Of a stretch of DNA of 9,757 bases, positions 6,028 through 9,757 are shown piece after piece. Below the pieces are notes generated by a model, which saw only the letters and a list, made by a program, of their open reading frames with translations, made no database searches and was not told the DNA's origin. Source of the stretch: an uncultured Collinsella sp. (GTDB lineage Bacteria > Actinomycetota > Coriobacteriia > Coriobacteriales > Coriobacteriaceae); contig CABUVH010000071.1 in NCBI GenBank assembly GCA_902494935.1, positions 1-9,757 of the forward strand. The letters are read 5' to 3'. Every line of letters starts with the position of its first letter. The first letter of the stretch is position 1. A program made the translations under genes and the position numbers.

Positions 6028-6062
6028 ACCACCACAAAGGGGACAGGCACCTTTGTGGTGGT
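6028..6062. repeat. REP-like hairpin (GGGGACAGGCACC type)
   Basis: ACCACCACAAAGG (6028-6040) and CCTTTGTGGTGGT (6050-6062) form a perfect 13-base-pair stem around GGACAGGCA. The core GGGGACAGGCACCTTT resembles a repeat family I recall from intergenic spaces of many bacteria, often linked to REP-associated tyrosine transposases; that link is from memory. It starts 13 bases after the sortase stop. Without a T-run it is a weak terminator but could stabilise or end the sortase transcript. Confidence 0.65.
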
Positions 6063-6072
6063 CGGTGCTTTC

Positions 6073-6137
6073 AAACCATCACAACATTCGATGAAAAACG
6101 CGATTTTGCCGAAAAACGTTGAATGTTGGGACGGTTT
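6073..6137. repeat. Long imperfect inverted repeat beside the REP-like hairpin
   Basis: AAACCATCACAACATTC (6073-6089) pairs with GAATGTTGGGACGGTTT (6121-6137) at 15 of 17 positions, around a 31-base centre. The centre holds two copies of GAAAAACG (6093-6100, 6111-6118). A further direct copy of TGGGACGGTT from the right arm (6127-6136) follows at 6148-6157. This structure, next to the first hairpin, suggests a composite intergenic repeat of about 130 bases rather than a plain terminator. Its function is unknown. Confidence 0.55.
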
Positions 6138-6257
6138 TTGTTGTGGGTGGGACGGTTGTCGCCGCAGGTCCGCCGGGTCGCGCCCTTCCAGTCGCCGTCC
6201 CCGTTACGTTTTCGCTGCATTTGGGTAAAGCGCCTGCTCCAAGCCGGCGTTGCCCTG

Positions 6258-6263
6258 TATACT
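6258..6263 (+). promoter_or_regulatory. gatC: Probable -10 box of the gatCAB operon
   Basis: TATACT lies 36 bases before the chosen gatC start, so transcription would begin near 6270. No good -35 hexamer is visible 16-18 bases upstream (TGCTCC at 6235-6240). The ATG at 6281 would fall almost at the transcript end, which favours the later start. Confidence 0.5.
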
Positions 6264-6298
6264 AGAGCGGTTTAACTGTTATGCGGAAGGGAGCGCCT

Positions 6299-6610
6299 AT
6301 GGCACTCAGCGAGAAAGACGTGCGCGGCATCGCCGAGTACGCAAAGATCGCACTGACCGATGACGAGCTCACCCAGATGACGTCCTACATGAACGACGCC
6401 GTCCAGATGCTCGAGCCCGTCTTGCAATATGACTTGCCCGACGTGGAGCCCACGTTCCATCCCATCGGAAGCCTGTCCAACGTGATGGGCGACGACCTGC
6501 GCGAGCCCGAGCGCGATCTGACGCTCGACGTTGCGCTGGAGAACGCCGGCAGCGCGCGTGACCGCTACTTCCGCGTGCCGTCCATTTTGGGAGAGGGGGA
6601 GAGCGAGTAA
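6299..6610 (+). CDS. gatC: Asp/Glu-tRNA amidotransferase subunit C
   Basis: This is the small 103-residue subunit that wraps around GatA and stabilises the GatA-GatB complex. The complex converts Glu-tRNA(Gln), and in many bacteria Asp-tRNA(Asn), to the amidated form in the cytoplasm. The sequence begins MALSEKDVRGIAEYAKIAL and has the family's DVEPTFHP (about residues 44-51) and a C-terminal FRVPSIL, close to the FxVPxxL ending of GatC. ATG 6299 is preferred over the in-frame ATG 6281 because GGAAGGGAG (6285-6293) lies 5 bases upstream and because family members start near this point. The stop overlaps the gatA start by one base (TAATG), so the genes are coupled. Confidence 0.93.
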   Translation: MALSEKDVRGIAEYAKIALTDDELTQMTSYMNDAVQMLEPVLQYDLPDVEPTFHPIGSLSNVMGDDLREPERDLTLDVALENAGSARDRYFRVPSILGEGESE

Positions 6611-8124
6611 TGGCCCAGAGCTTCGATTCCCTTACCGCCGCCCAGATCGCTGCGGGCGTTGCCGCCGGCGACTTTACCGCTACCGAGGTGGCTCAGGCCT
6701 CCCTTGCCGCCATCGAGGCGCGCGAGGGCGGGGTCCAGGCATTCCTGCAGGTGTCGCCCGAGCTCGCGCTCGAGGCCGCCGCGCGCGTGGATGCCGACCG
6801 TACCGCAGGCAAGCCGCTGCCCCCGCTCGCGGGCGTGCCGCTGGCCATCAAGGACAACATGAACCTCGTGGGCACGCGCACCACCTGTGCTTCCCGCATG
6901 CTCGAGAACTACCAGAGCGTCTACACCGCCACCTGCGTCCAGCGCATGCTCGACGCCGGCTGCCTGCCCATGGGCAAGGCCAACATGGACGAGTTCGCCT
7001 TTGGCAGCTCCACCGAGAGCTCGGCGTTCCACCGCACCAACAACCCCTGGGATACCGAGCGCGTGCCCGGTGGCTCCTCGGGCGGTTCCGCTGCCGCCGT
7101 CGCCGCGGGCGAGGTCGCGCTCTCGCTGGGCTCGGACACCGGCGGCTCCATTCGCCAGCCGGCGTCGCTGTGCGGCGTGGTGGGATTTAAGCCCACGTAT
7201 GGCGCCGTGAGCCGTTACGGCGTGGTGGCCTTTGGCTCGTCGCTCGACCAGGTGGGACCCTTTGGCCGCACGGTCGAGGACGTCGCGCTGGCCATGAATG
7301 CGCTTACCGGCGCGGGCCACGATCCGTACGACTGCACCAGCCAGGATTGCGCCGTCGATTTTACCGAGCGTCTCAACGACAGCATCGAGGGTAAGCGCGT
7401 GGGCATCATCCCCGCGTTTATGGAGGCCGAAGGCCTGACGCCCGAGGTCAAGGCCGCTGTTCAGCGCGCCGCCCAGGAGCTGCAGAACCAGGGCGCCGAG
7501 CTGGTCGAGGTCGACCTGCCGCACCTGGACGCCGCTATCGCCGCCTACTACGTCATCGGCCCGGCCGAGGCGTTCTCCAACCTGGCCCGCTTCGACGGTA
7601 TTCGCTACGGCTATCAGGAGGAGGGCTGCGCCAACCTGTCCGACCAGAGCTCGCTCTCTCGCGCCCACGGCTTTGGCGCCGAGGCCAAGCGCCGTCAGAT
7701 GCTCGGCGCCTACCTGCTGAGCTCGGGCGTGTACGACAAGTACTACTACGCTGCGCAAAAGGCCCGTACGCTCATCACGCGGGACTACGACGCCGCGTAT
7801 GCCAAGGTGGACACCATCCTCATGCCCGCCTCGCCGCGCACGGCCTTTAAGTTTGGCGAGATCAGCGACCCCACGCAGATGTACCTTTCCGACCTGTACA
7901 CCATCTCGCTCAACATTTGCGGCAACGGTGGTATCTCGGTGCCGCTGGGCCTGGGCGAGGATACTCAGCTGCCCGTTTCTGCCCAGCTGGTTGGTCCGGC
8001 GTTTAAGGACCGTCAGCTGCTCACGTTTGCCCGCGCCCTGGAGCGCGGCTTTGCCGATGCCGCCACGGGTGCGCCCGCGCTTTCCGTCGCGCCCGATTTT
8101 GCCGGGAAGGGAGGCGAGCTGTAA
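6610..8124 (+). CDS. gatA: Asp/Glu-tRNA amidotransferase subunit A (glutaminase)
   Basis: GatA hydrolyses glutamine and channels ammonia to GatB for transamidation of mischarged tRNA. The 504-residue product is slightly longer than usual for the family. The amidase signature is complete: Lys81 in LAIKDN, cis-Ser156 in GGSSGGS (154-160), and nucleophile Ser180 in GSDTGGSIRQPA (174-185). The spacing of 75 and 24 residues is the same as in characterised amidase-signature enzymes. DEFAFGSS (127-134) and the FKPTYG segment (193-198) are further family markers. A purine-rich AGGGGGAGAG (6594-6603) precedes the start. It overlaps gatC and gatB by one base each, which suggests one tightly coupled gatCAB transcript. 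No truncation or missing active-site residue is seen. Confidence 0.97.
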   Translation: MAQSFDSLTAAQIAAGVAAGDFTATEVAQASLAAIEAREGGVQAFLQVSPELALEAAARVDADRTAGKPLPPLAGVPLAIKDNMNLVGTRTTCASRMLENYQSVYTATCVQRMLDAGCLPMGKANMDEFAFGSSTESSAFHRTNNPWDTERVPGGSSGGSAAAVAAGEVALSLGSDTGGSIRQPASLCGVVGFKPTYGAVSRYGVVAFGSSLDQVGPFGRTVEDVALAMNALTGAGHDPYDCTSQDCAVDFTERLNDSIEGKRVGIIPAFMEAEGLTPEVKAAVQRAAQELQNQGAELVEVDLPHLDAAIAAYYVIGPAEAFSNLARFDGIRYGYQEEGCANLSDQSSLSRAHGFGAEAKRRQMLGAYLLSSGVYDKYYYAAQKARTLITRDYDAAYAKVDTILMPASPRTAFKFGEISDPTQMYLSDLYTISLNICGNGGISVPLGLGEDTQLPVSAQLVGPAFKDRQLLTFARALERGFADAATGAPALSVAPDFAGKGGEL

Positions 8125-9757
8125 TGAAGGAGCTTTCCGAGGTCCTGCAGGATTGGGAGGCCGTGATCGGCCTAGAGATCCATACCGAGCTCACCGCACT
8201 CGATACCAAGATGTTCTGCAACTGCAAACTCAGCCACGATGACGAGCCCAACGCCAACGTGTGCCCGGTGTGCCTGGGCCTGCCCGGCGCCCTGCCGGTG
8301 CCCAACAAGCGCGCCATCGAGAGCATCGTCAAGGCAGGTCTCGCCACCAACTGCGAGATCCAACGCCACTCGATGTTCTACCGTAAGCACTACTTCTATC
8401 CCGATATGGCCAAGAACTTCCAGACCACGCAGGGTCCGGTCGCCTTTGCCATGTACGGTCACCTGGATCTGGACGTGACCGGTCGCGGTGCCGCCGAGCG
8501 TCCCGACTGCGCGTTTGGTGAGGCCGAGGCCCAGAGCCTGGCGAGCGCTTCGGCCAACGCCGAGGGCCTGTCCACGTCCATGACGTCGACCATGCGCGAG
8601 GGCAATCAGCGCGCCGGCCATCTGGCTAGCTATGATGCGTCCAACCTGCAGATGCCCGAGCGTCGCGAGGACGGTTCCTACACGGTGCCCATTCGCATCC
8701 TGCGCATCCACATGGAGGAGGACGCCGCCAAGATGGTGCACGTGGGCGGCGCCGAGGGCCGCATTACCGCCGCGGCCGAGTCGCTCGTCGACTACAACCG
8801 CTGCGGCACGCCGCTGATTGAGCTCGTTACCGAGCCCGACCTGCGCACGCCCGAGGAAGCGCGTCTGTTTATGGAAAAGCTCCGTCGCATTTTTGTGACG
8901 CTGGGCATTTCCGACTGCTCCATGGAGAAGGGCTCCATGCGCTGCGACGGAAATGTGTCACTGCGCCGCCGCGGCGAGACCAAGCTGGGCACCAAGACCG
9001 AGCTCAAGAACCTCAACTCGTTTAAGAGCCTGCACGACGGTCTAGCCTACGAGATCTGCCGTCAGGCCGAGGTGCTCGAGGAGGGCGGCATCATCTATCA
9101 GGAGACCCGCCACTGGGAGCCTAGTCGCAAGCGTACCGTGGTCATGCGCGTGAAGGAGACGGCCGACGACTATCGCCTGTTCCCCGATCCCGACCTGGCG
9201 CCGTTCGATCTGGACGACGAGTTCATCGACCGCTGCCGTGGCGAGATCCCCGAGCTGCCCGATGCCAAGCGTGCCCGTTTTGAGGCCGACTTTGGCATTA
9301 AGACGGCCGACGCCGAGCAGATTGCTGGCGACCCCGAGTTTGCCGACTTCTTTGAGGCCGCCGCTGCCGGTATGGCTGGCAAAGAGGCCCAGACGGTTGC
9401 AAACTTGCTGGTGAACGAGATGATCGCCTACCTTAAGGGTGCAGGCGTTTCACTAGCCGAGTCCGGCATTGCGCCGGCTCAGGTGGCAGCCCTTGCCAAG
9501 CTGCTGGCGACCGATGCCATCAGCTCCAACCAGGCGCACGAGGTCTTTGAGGCCATGGCCCAGACCGGCGACAATCCCAACAAGATCGTCGACGAGCGTG
9601 GCATGCGTCAGGTGAGCGATGCCGGCGCGCTGCAGCCGATCGTGGACGAGGTGCTTGCAAACTGTGCCGATCAGGCGCAGCAGTATCGTGACGGTAACCA
9701 GAAGGTCATCGGCTTTTTGGTGGGCCAGTGCATGAAGGCAAGCCGCGGCAAGGGTAA
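8124..9757 (+). CDS. gatB: Asp/Glu-tRNA amidotransferase subunit B (3' end outside window)
   Basis: GatB phosphorylates the mischarged Glu- or Asp-tRNA with ATP and receives ammonia from GatA. Here 544 codons are visible and the frame is still open at the edge; the TAA in the last three bases is out of frame. WEAVIGLEIHTEL (11-23) opens the catalytic domain. Cys32, Cys34, Cys47 and Cys50 form the zinc site, and FYPDMAKNFQ, HMEEDAAK (196-203) and TPLIELVTEPD are conserved blocks. The end carries the YqeY-like tRNA-binding tail (NPNKIVDERGMRQVSD, then GFLVGQCMKA), so probably only a dozen or so residues are missing. Between HLDLDVTG (113-120) and YTVPIRI (186-192), where most GatB proteins have a handful of residues, there are roughly 60 extra. 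AAGGGAGG (8107-8114) is the ribosome binding site, 9 bases before the ATG. Confidence 0.96.
   Translation, partial: MKELSEVLQDWEAVIGLEIHTELTALDTKMFCNCKLSHDDEPNANVCPVCLGLPGALPVPNKRAIESIVKAGLATNCEIQRHSMFYRKHYFYPDMAKNFQTTQGPVAFAMYGHLDLDVTGRGAAERPDCAFGEAEAQSLASASANAEGLSTSMTSTMREGNQRAGHLASYDASNLQMPERREDGSYTVPIRILRIHMEEDAAKMVHVGGAEGRITAAAESLVDYNRCGTPLIELVTEPDLRTPEEARLFMEKLRRIFVTLGISDCSMEKGSMRCDGNVSLRRRGETKLGTKTELKNLNSFKSLHDGLAYEICRQAEVLEEGGIIYQETRHWEPSRKRTVVMRVKETADDYRLFPDPDLAPFDLDDEFIDRCRGEIPELPDAKRARFEADFGIKTADAEQIAGDPEFADFFEAAAAGMAGKEAQTVANLLVNEMIAYLKGAGVSLAESGIAPAQVAALAKLLATDAISSNQAHEVFEAMAQTGDNPNKIVDERGMRQVSDAGALQPIVDEVLANCADQAQQYRDGNQKVIGFLVGQCMKASRGKG

Noticed and set aside
5130..6074. 314-residue - strand frame opposite the sortase
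   Set aside because: The composition (His, Val, Gln rich) is that of a reverse-frame shadow of a GC-rich gene, and the sortase catalytic motifs lie on the + strand.
6565..7758. 397-residue - strand frame opposite gatA
   Set aside because: gatA has a full amidase signature on the other strand. The antisense frame has no domain or ribosome binding site.
1..9757. CRISPR arrays, tRNA or rRNA genes, and insertion sequences
   Set aside because: I saw no regularly spaced repeats, tRNA-like cloverleaf ends, rRNA segments or transposase genes in the window.

Overview
The window looks like a chromosome segment from a high-GC Gram-positive gut actinobacterium of the class Coriobacteriia. Collinsella is my best guess, from the codon style, the LPXTG pilins with a class C sortase, and the gatCAB operon. 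This assignment is recognition from memory, not a database result.

Layout, left to right, with every supported gene on the + strand. (1) Positions 1-710 hold the 3' end of a sortase-anchored pilin or adhesin with an SpaA/Cna-B type domain and an MPSTG anchor. (2) Positions 819-2552 hold a second pilin gene encoding a signal peptide, an isopeptide-forming fimbrial domain, a Cna-B domain and an LPLTG anchor. It is cut by one in-frame TAG at 1536-1538, with open reading frame on both sides. A strong rho-independent terminator follows at 2653-2691. (3) Positions 2858-3010 encode a 50-residue small membrane protein with a very basic tail. It has its own Shine-Dalgarno sequence, a hairpin just after its stop, and inverted repeat arms on both sides. 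(4) Positions 3238-4964 hold a two-gene, translationally coupled module: a winged-helix protein followed by an AbiEii/DUF1814-like nucleotidyltransferase. This is probably an AbiE-like toxin-antitoxin or phage-defence pair. Its promoter region carries four GGAAT/ATTCC half-sites arranged as two palindromes. (5) Positions 5076-6014 encode a class C, pilus-assembling sortase. (6) Positions 6015-6298 are a non-coding gap with a REP-like hairpin, a second imperfect inverted repeat and the promoter of the next operon. (7) Positions 6299-9757 hold gatC, gatA and gatB (3' end cut by the window), the subunits of the tRNA-dependent amidotransferase.

The pilins and the sortase form one surface-pilus locus: the sortase would link pilin monomers through the LPXTG-like signals. 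The defence-like module sits between the pilins and the sortase and seems to interrupt that locus. The amber codon would leave the second pilin secreted but neither polymerised nor anchored, unless it is read through. gatCAB is a housekeeping operon, and its subunits show intact catalytic and zinc-binding residues. GatB carries an apparent extra segment of roughly 60 residues. The items most worth a second look are the amber codon, the defence module with its dual-palindrome operator, and the GatB insertion.
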